DNA of 64,000 bases from an uncultured Clostridia bacterium (GCA_947589355.1 CANPZC010000010.1:1-64000), one strand, 5' to 3'; positions 41,812 through 51,383 are shown, counted from the stretch's first letter. The notes: a model not told the origin generated them from the letters alone. Numbers and translations are program-made.

Positions 41812-41905
41812 TTCGCTGCTTTCGCAGCAGCCTGCGGAGCCGTTCACCACCCCACACTCTCAGCCCACCCCCTATACCGCCGGAAAAATGTTCCGCCTGC
41901 ATTAC
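41812..41905 (+). repeat. Short remnant of the composite element
   Basis: GCTGCTTTCGCAGCAGCCTG is the element end, followed by CGTTCACCACCCC (module A start) and then directly a degenerate B palindrome (CCGGAAAAATGTTCCG). The rest of 41737-42001 holds the relB promoter. Confidence 0.55.
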
Positions 41906-41910
41906 CCCCC

Positions 41911-41977
41911 TTGACAACCTCACAAAAACGTGTTATACTAAGTATGCATAGTATATATACTAAGTAAACTAAGTATT
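41911..41977 (+). promoter_or_regulatory. relB-yafQ promoter and operator
   Basis: TTGACA (41911-41916), 17-base spacer, TATACT (41934-41939). ACTAAGTA occurs at 41938, 41961 and 41970 (the first and third as ACTAAGTAT), with GCATAGTATATATAC between, a likely operator for the antitoxin. Confidence 0.75.
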
Positions 41978-42001
41978 TATAAAAATGAAAGGGGAATTTT
42001 T

Positions 42002-42256
42002 ATGGAGCGCGATAAAATAACCTGTTCGTTCGTAATGGACAGAAAGACCTATAATGCATTTAAAAGCGTTGTCAGCAGGCAGGGGCAGAACGTCAAAGGC
42101 AATATCGTAGAGTATATGCAAAGCGTAATTCGCTATGATACCCCGAACGCAGACACCATTTTAGCCATGCAGGAAGTTGAACAGCTGAAAGCCGACCCCG
42201 ACAAAAAGGTGTACCATTCTTTTGACGAGATACTAAAGGAGCTTGGCGATGAGTAA
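42002..42256 (+). CDS. relB: RelB/DinJ-family antitoxin
   Basis: 84 residues. The N-terminal ribbon-helix-helix DNA-binding segment is ITCSFVMDRKTYNAFKSVVS; the C-terminal part (VYHSFDEILKEL) is the toxin-wrapping tail seen in RelB/DinJ proteins. It overlaps the toxin gene by 8 bp. AAAGGGG lies upstream of the ATG. Confidence 0.85.
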   Translation: MERDKITCSFVMDRKTYNAFKSVVSRQGQNVKGNIVEYMQSVIRYDTPNADTILAMQEVEQLKADPDKKVYHSFDEILKELGDE

Positions 42257-42536
42257 CAAAGTAAAGTACGGCATCGTCACAACGTCAATGTTCAGAAAAG
42301 ACCTGAAAACCGCCAGAAAGCGCGGCTATGACCTCTCGCTGCTGGGCATGGTGGTAGATACGCTTGCAAGCGGTCAGCAGCTTGACGAAAAGTACAGAGA
42401 TCATGTTCTGTCAGGCAATTACAAAGGCTGCCGCGAATGCCATATCACGCCCGACTGGCTGCTTATCTATGAAATTTCGGGCAGCGAACTTATACTGTAT
42501 CTTACCAGAACAGGCACGCACAGCGATCTGTTCTAG
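42249..42536 (+). CDS. yafQ: YafQ/RelE-family mRNA interferase toxin
   Basis: 95 residues from the ATG at 42249. FRKDLKTARKRGYDLSLLGM, LDEKYRDHVLSGNYKGCREC and HITPDWLLIYEISGSELILY are the YafQ signature, including the His and Asp of HITPDW and the terminal TRTGTHSDLF. YafQ cuts ribosome-bound mRNA. Confidence 0.93.
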   Translation: MSNKVKYGIVTTSMFRKDLKTARKRGYDLSLLGMVVDTLASGQQLDEKYRDHVLSGNYKGCRECHITPDWLLIYEISGSELILYLTRTGTHSDLF

Positions 42537-43310
42537 AAGCAAGATAACAAGAGGCAAGAGGCAAGATGTGTTAAAGGCAGCATTTGCGCGTTGTTTTATT
42601 TTGCGTATTTTATTCGCGCTTACGCACACGTTGCCAGACTGTGAACAGTCTGGCAAGTGCCGAAAAAAGCCCTCGCCGCCAAAAACGGTCGGCGGCGCAC
42701 ACCTTGCGGTGTGACGGGCTTTTCCCCTATTCTATCCTCACTTTGCGCATATCTAAAATGTAATTTTTCAGCGAGCGCGTTCAACACCACCTCGCTGTAC
42801 TTTCACTCCTATTTTCCGCGCCCCCCGAAAACCTCGCCCACCTCTATGCAGCTGGAAGAATATTCTGCCATACCATCTCCGTCCTACCCACCCTACTCTC
42901 TCCTCAACCATTCCTCTCTCCCTCAAAGCCACGCCACCCCTATGCTGCCGGAAGAATATTCTGCCAGCCTTCTTCTTTCTATAGGGCGGTAGGTGGGAGG
43001 GTATATTTTTCAATCATTTTGTAAAGACTTTTCGCCACGATATTGCGCACGCAAGCGCGCGCAGGCAAAAGAGCTAGGTCTTCTCAAAAGGGAGGCTCTC
43101 TCTTGCAGAGCCTCCCCTCTTTATAAACAGTCCACTGGACTGTTTATAAATTCACCTCTTGCAGAGCGCTTGCCATTTGGGGCTTTCGCCGTCTGCGGAC
43201 GGCGACGGGGGTTTCACCCCTCGACCCTGACAAGCCTTTTGAAAAAGGCTTGACCGAAAACTTTTCCTTTCTTGACAAGATAAATAACCTCTGCACATTT
43301 TACTGCAAAC
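42533..43310 (+). repeat. Repeat-filled intergenic region between yafQ and the M23 peptidase gene
   Basis: Contains a module C fragment (AAGAGGCAAGAGGCAAG), hairpin GCCAGACTG/CAGTCTGGC (42635-42656), B palindromes at 42851-42871 and 42947-42968, hairpin GGGAGGCTCT/AGAGCCTCCC (43090-43116), hairpin TTTATAAACAGTCC/GGACTGTTTATAAA (43120-43150), CACCTCTTGCAGAGCG, and AAGCCTTTTGAAAAAGGCTT (43225-43250). No gene supported. Confidence 0.7.
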
Positions 43311-43336
43311 AAAAAAGAGCCCCTCAAGGCTCTTTT
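43311..43336 (-). terminator. Terminator of the M23 peptidase gene
   Basis: AAAAGAGCC pairs with GGCTCTTTT; the minus strand has a T-run after the stem. Confidence 0.85.
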
Positions 43337-43342
43337 ATTTTG

Positions 43343-44026
43343 TCACTTTTCCGCTGTCGGCGTGATGAACTGCACCGGGTCTATCCACTCGCCGTTGCGT
43401 TTGAGCGCAAAGTGTATGTGCGGCGAGAGCGCTATCTCAGCCGTGGCAGTGTTGCCTGCCGTGCCGATAACGTCTCCCGAATCCACCCTGTCACCGCGCG
43501 TTACCGCAAGCTGCTGCGACAGCCCATAGTAATAGCTGTATACCGAGTTTTGGTGGTCTATCTCCACGCAGCACCCCCAAAGAGGGTCTTCCCAGATGTT
43601 CGATACCACACCGCTCGTCATCGCCGCTATGTTGCAGCCGTTTTCAGCCGCGATGTCAATTCCGTTGTGCGCCTCCCACGCGCCGAGAGTCTCGTTGTAA
43701 ACAAGTTCCCCGTTGCTGAACGCCACAAGTATCTCGCCGCTTGTCGGGAATACCCTCGGCTGCACTTTCGAGATAGCCTCCAACTCGCTCGTCAGGCTGT
43801 CGTCTTTCAATACGCTGTCAGTCGGCGCTTCGGCAGGCAATTCCGCGCGGCTGCTCGTTTCGGGCTTTTTCGCCGTCAGGCTGCTGTTCAGGGTGTCAAC
43901 AGTGCGGTTGTAGGCGTAAATGCCTGCGCCTCCCACCGCCGCTATGCAGGCAGCCAACGCCACGAACGTGCCCTTGCCTTTCATAAAGGCAGCCGTTTTT
44001 GCAAAGATAGTTTTAATTACAGGCAT
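43343..44026 (-). CDS. Membrane-anchored M23 metallopeptidase (SpoIIQ-like)
   Basis: 227 residues from the ATG at 44026 (AAAGGA nine bases upstream). One N-terminal helix (FVALAACIAAVGGAGIYAY), a short linker, then the LytM domain: AHNGIDIAAENGCNIAAM with the HxxxD zinc motif and PHIHFALKRNG with the HxH motif, both complete. The size and anchor resemble SpoIIQ-type peptidases of sporulating clostridia, but a general endopeptidase role is equally possible. Confidence 0.87.
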   Translation of the reverse strand: MPVIKTIFAKTAAFMKGKGTFVALAACIAAVGGAGIYAYNRTVDTLNSSLTAKKPETSSRAELPAEAPTDSVLKDDSLTSELEAISKVQPRVFPTSGEILVAFSNGELVYNETLGAWEAHNGIDIAAENGCNIAAMTSGVVSNIWEDPLWGCCVEIDHQNSVYSYYYGLSQQLAVTRGDRVDSGDVIGTAGNTATAEIALSPHIHFALKRNGEWIDPVQFITPTAEK

Positions 44027-44174
44027 GATAAACTTTCCTTTCATTAGCCAGAATACGGTCAAACATTTTGCAATGCTTTCCAATACTATCTTTGACAGTT
44101 TGCAGACTTTTATACGCAATAATTTTGCCGCCTTACGCATACAGTGCAAAGCGGCATTTTAAATGTTCTTTATT

Positions 44175-44872
44175 TTTGCGCTTACGCGCCACCTGCGGAG
44201 CTGTTCACCGCCCCACTGTAATTTGGTTATCTTCTCATTTTGAGTGTGCTAATACGTTTGCGCATCTCTGTTCGAGGGGAAAACCATAGGGATATAGGGA
44301 GTGTATCTGCAAGGCAGGGCGCGCGCTCCACTCCCTACCCTAAGGTTTTCCCCTCGAGCTCCTCATTCCTTACCCACACCTACGACCACGCGCTGAGCCT
44401 TGGTGGTATTTCGCGACCTCTTCGCACGGAACTTCGTAGCTTTGTGGAGGAGGCTAATGAGAGAAATACGCATCGGTTTTGTTTACAAGGCAAAAGAGGT
44501 CAGTAGTGCGGGAATTTGATTTGCAACGTACTGCGGAAAAATATAATTTTCATATCAACCACACATACATACCACCACCCCAAAAACCACGCCCACCCCA
44601 AACGCTGCTGGAAGAATATTCTGCCAACGCATTTTCTTTTTGGGCGGCTTGTGGGTGGGAGTAAAAAATATCTAATGCAAATACTATCTGTGTCGGTACA
44701 TAAAACTTTTAAAATACGCGGCGTAAACCGCTCCTTAACTATTCATTATTCACCACACTTGACCGCCTGCTTTGCAGTCGTCCAAGTGCACAAGAACCCT
44801 CTGCGAGGCTTCTTCCCATTCACCATTCACTATTCACTAATTCTGCTCCGCAGGCTTGCGCGGAAGCGCAAA
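44175..44872 (+). mobile_element. Composite repeat element, full A-B-D copy
   Basis: The left end TTTGCGCTTACGCGC...CCTGCGGAGC (from 44175) and the right end GCTCCGCAGG...GCGCAAA (44845-44872) are imperfect inverted repeats of about 28 bp. Module A has GAGGGGAAAACC/GGTTTTCCCCTC and GGGAGTG/CACTCCC (44273-44358). Module B has the palindrome at 44607-44628. Module D has ATTCATTATTCACC and its two hairpins (44735-44840). No coding capacity recognised. Confidence 0.75.
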
Positions 44873-44914
44873 TAATAAACACATTATTAAAATAATGCGC
44901 GAAATTTGAAGTCA

Positions 44915-45510
44915 CAACCTCTTGCCTCTTGCTTCTATCTAAATCGCAGAAATGGCAAGTACGCCCAAACGCCGCAAAATCATTTCTAACCTCTAACATC
45001 TTACCTCTATCTTCTAATAGGGCAAGAAGTGCGCCGCCATACCTTTGCACTGCCGCTCTCTCCGCTTCTCCCAACAACCTCGCTCACCCCCTATGCCGCT
45101 GGAAGAATATTCTGCCAGCCGCCTCCCTTTTGGGCGGTTAGTGGGTAGGGATATTTATAGATTTATTGTATATGATTTTTTCGCATTGAACGGCGTTCCA
45201 GAATGGAACGCGGCAAATTTGATATTGCCACCACTTAGGGAAATCCCTCTCTTGCATGGGCGTAGCGTTCCCTTTGGGAACGCCCGAAGAATTATTTCGC
45301 CCCAAAATTTAAAAGCGAAATAATTCTTCCCGCGGTCGCTTGCGACCGCTGTCCTCTTTAGAAAATAATCCACCGGATTATTTTCTAATTCACCTCTTGC
45401 AGAGCGCACGCTGTGTTTCGTGGGCGCCGCCCCCGTACCCCTGCAAGCCTTTTGAAAAAGGCTTGACCGAAAACTTTCCCTTTCTTGACATGAATTTAAA
45501 GTTTTGCGTA
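44915..45510 (+). repeat. Modules C, B and E between element copy and trkH
   Basis: Module C (TTGCCTCTTGCTTC, TTCTAACCTCTAAC) to 45020, B palindrome at 45098-45119, then E hairpins: GCGTTCC/GGAACGC (45192-45212), GCGTTCCC/GGGAACGC (45265-45283), GAAGAATTATTTCGC/GCGAAATAATTCTTC (45286-45329), GCGGTCGC/GCGACCGC (45332-45349), AGAAAATAATCC/GGATTATTTTCT (45360-45386), then CACCTCTTGCAGAGCG and AAGCCTTTTGAAAAAGGCTT. No gene in this stretch. Confidence 0.75.
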
Positions 45511-45569
45511 CTATGTGACGATGAACTGTTCACGCCGTCCGCGCTCGAACTTTATCGCATTATTTGGCT

Positions 45570-47015
45570 TTAAAACTTCTTCCTCCAAACGCTCGGTGAA
45601 ATAAGTATCACCAGCGGCAGACATTCCAGCCTGCCAAGCAGCATATCTACCGACAGCACACACTTTGAAAAATCCGAGTAAAACCCGAAGTTTGACATAG
45701 GGCCAACATTGCCAAGCCCAGGCCCTATGTTGTTCATGCAGGTTATAACAGACGTGCTCGCCGTCGTAAAATCGCCGTTGTTAGCAGCTATCAAAAGCAT
45801 AGATACCAGCAGTATCCCAATGTATATAACAAGGTAATTGAGCACTCCGTGCACTGTGTCGGTGTCCATGGCCTTGTCGTCGCTCTTTATCAGCTTTACA
45901 GAGTTGGGGTGTACCGTCTTTTTAAGATACCGCGATGCGCTTTTGTATGTTATCAGCACCCTCTGCACCTTGAATCCGCCGCCTGTCGAGCCTCCGCACG
46001 CGCCTATGAACATAAGTATAACAAGTATCATCTGCGAAAGCATAGGCCATGTACAGAAGTCCGCCGTCGCAAACCCCGTCGAGGTCATTATCGAAGCCAC
46101 CTGAAACGCCGAGTACCGTATGCATTTGAGCACCGAGCCGTAAACAGGGTATATATTTATGCCTACCGCTATCATAGCAATTAAAAGTATCGCAATGTAA
46201 GCCCTCAGTTCCGAGTTTTTGAAAGTCTCTTTGAAACGCCGCACCAGTATGAAATAGTACAGCGAAAAATTCACTCCGAACGCTATCATGCCGCCGGTGA
46301 GCACTGCCTCTAAATATGTCGAATCATAGTCCGCAATGCCGCCGTTGCGCACCGAGAAACCTCCCGTGCCTGCCGTGCCCATCGCGTGGCATACGCTGTC
46401 AAAAAACGGCATACCCCCTGCCACCAGCAGTATAACAAGCACAAGCGTTAAAGCCGCGTACATTATATAAAGCACCGCCGCACTGTTTCTTCCTTTGGGT
46501 ACAATTTTTCCTACCTGCGGGCCCGCACATTCAGCGCGCATAAGCGCCATAGCGTTTGAAGACGACGGCAGTATTGCAATAAGCAGAACAAGTACGCCCA
46601 TGCCGCCTACCCAGTGCGTAAAGCTTCGCCAGAAGAGAATACCTCTCGGCAGATTCTCCACCTGTGAGAGTATCGAAGACCCCGTTGTCGTAAATCCCGA
46701 AACGCTTTCAAATAAGCTGTCAACGAATGAGGGTATCGCACCGCTGATGTAGAAAGGCAAAGCCCCCAAAAGCGGAAATATCACCCACAAAAACGCCGCA
46801 ATAACCAAAGCCTCTCGGTTGTACATCTTTTTGTTTTTGGGCTTTATTATCGCAAGCGGCGTTGATATTATCGCCACTGCAGCCGCCACTATCAGAAATG
46901 TGAGAACAATGTCTTTTTCGCCGTAATACAGACTTACCAGAGCAGGCAGCAAAAACAGCGCCGAGCCGTAAAGAGTCGCTCTTGAAACATAATGAAAAAC
47001 AATGCTTTTATTCAT
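45570..47015 (-). CDS. trkH: TrkH-family potassium uptake channel subunit
   Basis: 481 residues, about ten membrane helices with the four pore-loop repeats of the Trk/Ktr family: VSGFTTTGSSIL, GTAGTGGFSVRNGG, STGFATADFCTWP and NNIGPGLGNVGP. It conducts K+ (or Na+) together with the cytoplasmic gating protein TrkA at 47037, 21 bases upstream in the same operon. Confidence 0.94.
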   Translation of the reverse strand: MNKSIVFHYVSRATLYGSALFLLPALVSLYYGEKDIVLTFLIVAAAVAIISTPLAIIKPKNKKMYNREALVIAAFLWVIFPLLGALPFYISGAIPSFVDSLFESVSGFTTTGSSILSQVENLPRGILFWRSFTHWVGGMGVLVLLIAILPSSSNAMALMRAECAGPQVGKIVPKGRNSAAVLYIMYAALTLVLVILLVAGGMPFFDSVCHAMGTAGTGGFSVRNGGIADYDSTYLEAVLTGGMIAFGVNFSLYYFILVRRFKETFKNSELRAYIAILLIAMIAVGINIYPVYGSVLKCIRYSAFQVASIMTSTGFATADFCTWPMLSQMILVILMFIGACGGSTGGGFKVQRVLITYKSASRYLKKTVHPNSVKLIKSDDKAMDTDTVHGVLNYLVIYIGILLVSMLLIAANNGDFTTASTSVITCMNNIGPGLGNVGPMSNFGFYSDFSKCVLSVDMLLGRLECLPLVILISPSVWRKKF

Positions 47016-47036
47016 ATATCTTTATGTCACCTTTGC

Positions 47037-48407
47037 CTAGTCAAGAATATCGCTCAGCGAGCGGAAATGATGATCTTTAGATACCACAACCACCGAATCT
47101 CCCGTCTCAATGGTGTCCGCGCCGCTCGGTATCAGAATATTTCTTTTCCTGATTATCGAGCATATCAGTATGTCTTTTTTCAGAGTCATATCTTTCAGCG
47201 GTATGCCCACAAGCCCCTCAATGCTGTCGCGCACCTTGAATTCTATCGCCTCAACGTTGTCGCCAACAAGGTGGTAAAGAGCCTCAATATCGCTGTTTGT
47301 GGTGTTCTGCAAAGACCTTACATAACTGAGTATCCCTGCCGCCGTCACATATTTTGGCGATATTATGCTGTCAAGCCCCAGCTGCGCAGTCAGGTCAACA
47401 TAGCTTTCCCTGTTTATCTTCGCTACCACTTTCGCGCTTGAATTTTTCTTCGCGTATAAAGCGGTAATAATGTTAACTTCATCTATTCCCGTCAGCGATA
47501 CGAACGCATCTGTGTCTCGCAAGCCTTCTTCCAAAAGAAGCTCCTGATCCGTTCCGTCACCGCATATTATAGATGCCTTGTCAAGTTCCTGTGCCAGCAC
47601 ATGGCATCTCTGCAAGTCGCTCTCTATGATCTTAACGTTCATGCCTATGTGTATAAGCTGCGCCGCCAGATAATATGCTATCTTTCCGCCGCCAACTATC
47701 ATAACGTTTTTTATCTTCGTCCTGAATGAGCCTGCGTTCCTGAAAAACTTTTCAAGCGAGCGGTGAGTAGATGCAATGCTTATCATGTCGCCTGCCATAA
47801 GCTCAAAATTGCCCGAGGGTATAAACGTGTGAGCCTGACCGCCAACATTTCTCTGCACCGCGCAAATAAGGCAGTTGAGCTTGAACATACCGTATATATC
47901 CATAAGCTTCTTGCCCACCAAAGGCGATGTTTCGGGCAGCTTGTATTCAACAAGTTCCACCCTGCCTTTCGCGAAAACTTCCACCCTCGAAGCCGCCGAG
48001 AAAGCTAACACTCTGAATATCTCGTCAGCCGCAGTGCGTTCGGGGTTTATTACCATCGAAAGGCTGAGTTCCTCGCGTATCAGATCCATCTGGCTGTAGT
48101 ATTCCGGCGCCCTCACTCGCGAAACAGTCCTCTTAGCGCCCAGCTTTTTCGCAAACAGACAGCACAGCATATTTATCTCATCATTCGGCGTAGTCGCAAT
48201 AAGCATATCGGTCTTGCCAACGCCTGCCGCTTTCTGCACTTCAACAGATGCCCCGTTGCCCTCAACGCAAAGCACATCGGCAGTGTTCTGTATTCTTTTA
48301 ATGTTCGCAGGGTCGTTGTCAACTATCGTAACATCGTGTCCCTCTCTTACCAGCTGCTGTGCAAGATTGCTTCCCACCTTGCCGCCGCCTATAACAGCTA
48401 TCTTCAT
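47037..48407 (-). CDS. trkA: TrkA, NAD-binding regulator of the Trk potassium channel
   Basis: 456 residues with two tandem RCK units: VIGGGKVGSNLAQQLVREG (first Rossmann motif) with TrkA-C domain to about 220, and IVGGGKIAYYLAAQLIHIG with the second TrkA-C to the end. It gates TrkH in response to nucleotides. Its start overlaps the EAL gene stop by 4 bp. Confidence 0.94.
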   Translation of the reverse strand: MKIAVIGGGKVGSNLAQQLVREGHDVTIVDNDPANIKRIQNTADVLCVEGNGASVEVQKAAGVGKTDMLIATTPNDEINMLCCLFAKKLGAKRTVSRVRAPEYYSQMDLIREELSLSMVINPERTAADEIFRVLAFSAASRVEVFAKGRVELVEYKLPETSPLVGKKLMDIYGMFKLNCLICAVQRNVGGQAHTFIPSGNFELMAGDMISIASTHRSLEKFFRNAGSFRTKIKNVMIVGGGKIAYYLAAQLIHIGMNVKIIESDLQRCHVLAQELDKASIICGDGTDQELLLEEGLRDTDAFVSLTGIDEVNIITALYAKKNSSAKVVAKINRESYVDLTAQLGLDSIISPKYVTAAGILSYVRSLQNTTNSDIEALYHLVGDNVEAIEFKVRDSIEGLVGIPLKDMTLKKDILICSIIRKRNILIPSGADTIETGDSVVVVSKDHHFRSLSDILD

Positions 48408-51097
48408 TTCGCATTTACCTCATTTTTCTGCTGCTTCACCAAAAGTTCCCTGAACGCCGTTTCGCTCATCGGTCTGTAGTAGTAATACCCTTGGACCGCA
48501 TCGCAGTCGTTTTCTTTCAAAAAGTTCACCTGCTCGTCCGTCTCAACGCCCTCCGAAATTACCGAAAGCCCCAGCTTTTTCGCCAGCATAAGTATAGATT
48601 CTATAACTTTGCGCGTCTTGTCCGTCAGCTCGTTTTTCATAAAGAAGTTGCCGTCCAGTTTAAGTACGTCCACAGGCAGAACACTTATCAGATTAAGCGT
48701 TGAATACCCCGTCCCGAAGTCGTCAACAGAAATTTTAAATCCTCTCGAGCGTATGTCGTTAAGTATCCCTACCAGCCTGTCAAAGTTCTTGACGAACGTG
48801 CTCTCCGTCATCTCAACTTCAACATTGCTGTGCGGCAGACCGTAATTGTCAACTATCCTTTCAAACTTTTCGGGGAATTTCGGGTCGCGCAAATGCAGCC
48901 GCGATACGTTTACCGAAACCACAGGCAGCTTTATGCCCTCCTCGCTCCACTGCCGCATATTTGAAAATACCCGCCTGTATACCCAGTGATCCATTTCCAG
49001 CACAAACTCGTTGTCCTCAAATATCGGCACGAACGTTCCCGGCTGCAATACAGTGCCGTCGGGTTTGTTCCAGCGAATAAGCGCCTCCGCACCGTATACA
49101 AGCCCCGTGTGCAGGTCAACTTTCGGCTGATATACAGTCTCAAACTCTCCGCCTCGCAAAGCGTTCACCATTTCGCTCTCTATCTTCTTGCGTTCTTCAA
49201 GCGATTTGTTCAGCTCAAAGTCGTAAACTTCCACCTCGCTGTTCATCATGTATCTGCCTTTGGAAAGATTCTTTATAACAAGGTTCGCTTTGTCTATCGC
49301 CGCCGAAAGCTTGTAATTTTCCTTTTCTATCGGGTATAAGCCGCACACGAACGCAAATGATATAAGCGGATATTTCCTCGTCATGTCGTCCTCTACCACC
49401 TTGAAAAGATACTCCAGCTTTGCTTTCAGTATCTTTATGTCGGTAAGTTTCAAAAGAGCTACAAAGCCCGAACCCGAGGATCTCGCCGCTCTCTCGTTCT
49501 CGCCCATTATCAGCATAAGTTTGTCAGCGGTCGCTTTCAGTATCTCATCTCCTATAGCATAACCAAATTCATCATTTATATTTCTGAAATTGAACACCTT
49601 GAAAAGCGCCAGACAGTACTCCTGCTCAAACCCGTGAACTATCTTGTCAGTCTCTATCTCAAATCCCTCGTAAGTCAGAAGACCCGTCAGCTTGTCTTTG
49701 GTCTTAGCGTTGTCCATAAGCTCCGAAATATCCGTCGAGCATATCAAAAACGCATATTCACCGTTGCTTCTCCTCGTGCATACTATCGCAGTCGAGAGCC
49801 ATTTTTGCAGCGGCTTTTCAAACGTATCATAGTGGAACACCCCTCGGCTGTCGCAGTCAGTCTCCTCGCCGCTCTTTATCCGCTCCAGTATCTCTCTTAT
49901 CGGCTGAGGGCACTGCTCGCCCAGCTTCATTCCCTGAAGCATTTTTTCAGCGTAAGTGTTGTAATATACTACCCTGTAGCTTTCTGCATCTACCGAATAA
50001 CACGCCGTTCTGTTTTCTTCCAGAGCCGCGCGCGAGTATAACAGCTCGTCCTCGGTAGATATGTTCTTTATAAGATTTACCTGATACACCGAAAACATCT
50101 TTGAAAGCGTAACAAGCTCTGTCACAAGCCTCTCGTCGGAAGCAATGTTTACCTTAAAATTCTCAAAACAGACCGCTCCCACAAGCGCAAACCCCTGAAA
50201 CAGCCCTGCGCTCACCGTGCCGCCCTGCGCAAAGCATTTTCCCTCGCTGTAAAGTTTAGTTTTTTCTTGCGTAAAAAGCTCCGCCCTCTGCGCCTGAGCC
50301 GCAGCATCAGTGTCGCGGCTGTTCCACTGTATCATTCCGTTGAGAGCCGTGCTGGCGGTAACTATGTATATCCTGTCAAGCTCGTAAAGCTGCCCTAAAA
50401 ACGCCAGCACATCTTTTACCACCGCGCTGCTTTCCTCACCCGAAGAAAACTTGTCAAACGAATAATCAAGCGCCTGCTGCATACGGCTGACGCCCTTCTG
50501 CTCCTTGTCAGATACGCCCCCTTCGCTTTCTTCCTCGCTTTCGTATATCGCAAACCCGTTGCCCGAGCTGTTTTCCTTAACCTTGAAAAGCGCAAGCTCC
50601 GCAGCCTTAAAAAGCTCCGATACCGTCATCTTGTTTTCCAGTACCGCCGCGCCTGCCTCAGCCGTAGGTCTCACACCGTCTGCAAAATCGGCAGCCCTTA
50701 CCCTGTATACTATTTTAGAAATAAGCTTTTCCAGTTCTATCCTGTTTGCAAAGCCGCTGGTAAACACCGCAAACCTGTCCACGCCTGCAACGCCGACAAT
50801 ATCTCTCTTTCCGCACGCGCCGACTATCACCCTCGCCACCAGCGCTAAGGCATCGCCCATCATGTCGTAATAGTCCACACCGTCAGGCAGTTCGTCCTGA
50901 GACGGCAGGGAAATACCGCCTATATCCACCAGTATAAGAGCGTGCGACATACCCTTGTTCTCTGCGATCCTCCTCGCCGCCGTCTCTATCACAGTCTTGG
51001 TGTCGGGCAGCCAGCTGAGTTTATCGCCGTATATTTTCATATTTACATTATTTATACCTGCTATACCTGCTATAGTATTTGTGCTGTTGCTTTCCAT
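48404..51097 (-). CDS. Cyclic-di-GMP phosphodiesterase with degenerate GGDEF domains and EAL domain
   Basis: 897 residues. Order: a GGDEF-like domain with a degenerate motif (AGVDRF) in the first 200 residues; a GAF-like central part; a PAS-like segment (ACYSVDAESYRVVYYNTYA); a second GGDEF-like domain whose motif reads SGSGF; and a C-terminal EAL domain. The EAL domain keeps its catalytic elements: GAEALIRW, VNVSRLHL, EVEMTES, DDFGTGYS, LKLDGNF, SEGVET. It should hydrolyse c-di-GMP and not make it. The N-terminal NTIAGIAGI stretch is encoded by short TATAGCAGG repeats. A downstream Met (MKIYGD) is an alternative start. It is translationally coupled to trkA. Confidence 0.9.
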   Translation of the reverse strand: MESNSTNTIAGIAGINNVNMKIYGDKLSWLPDTKTVIETAARRIAENKGMSHALILVDIGGISLPSQDELPDGVDYYDMMGDALALVARVIVGACGKRDIVGVAGVDRFAVFTSGFANRIELEKLISKIVYRVRAADFADGVRPTAEAGAAVLENKMTVSELFKAAELALFKVKENSSGNGFAIYESEEESEGGVSDKEQKGVSRMQQALDYSFDKFSSGEESSAVVKDVLAFLGQLYELDRIYIVTASTALNGMIQWNSRDTDAAAQAQRAELFTQEKTKLYSEGKCFAQGGTVSAGLFQGFALVGAVCFENFKVNIASDERLVTELVTLSKMFSVYQVNLIKNISTEDELLYSRAALEENRTACYSVDAESYRVVYYNTYAEKMLQGMKLGEQCPQPIREILERIKSGEETDCDSRGVFHYDTFEKPLQKWLSTAIVCTRRSNGEYAFLICSTDISELMDNAKTKDKLTGLLTYEGFEIETDKIVHGFEQEYCLALFKVFNFRNINDEFGYAIGDEILKATADKLMLIMGENERAARSSGSGFVALLKLTDIKILKAKLEYLFKVVEDDMTRKYPLISFAFVCGLYPIEKENYKLSAAIDKANLVIKNLSKGRYMMNSEVEVYDFELNKSLEERKKIESEMVNALRGGEFETVYQPKVDLHTGLVYGAEALIRWNKPDGTVLQPGTFVPIFEDNEFVLEMDHWVYRRVFSNMRQWSEEGIKLPVVSVNVSRLHLRDPKFPEKFERIVDNYGLPHSNVEVEMTESTFVKNFDRLVGILNDIRSRGFKISVDDFGTGYSTLNLISVLPVDVLKLDGNFFMKNELTDKTRKVIESILMLAKKLGLSVISEGVETDEQVNFLKENDCDAVQGYYYYRPMSETAFRELLVKQQKNEVNAK

Positions 51098-51329
51098 GTT
51101 GGCGCATACCTCTCTTCAGATAAATAATTACATTCTTTTTTATTTTATCACATTTCGCCTCTTTTGTAAAGTCGCGAACCCCCATTTTGCCTGCCGCAGC
51201 CTATTATTTGTACAATATGCTAAATTTTCGGCAGTAAAAATGTCATTTAAGCCGAAATTTCCGTTTACATCTTGCAAATGCCTACAATAATCGTGCTTAA
51301 TAGCCTCTCCGTATATTTTTCGACATTTT

Positions 51330-51358
51330 TTGACAAACTAAGCCAAATGAATTATAAT
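51330..51358 (+). promoter_or_regulatory. Promoter of the DUF3048 lipoprotein gene
   Basis: TTGACA (51330-51335), 17-base spacer, TATAAT (51353-51358). The rest of 51098-51383 shows nothing further. Confidence 0.8.
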
Positions 51359-51383
51359 ATATACGAAAGGTGTTGAATATATT

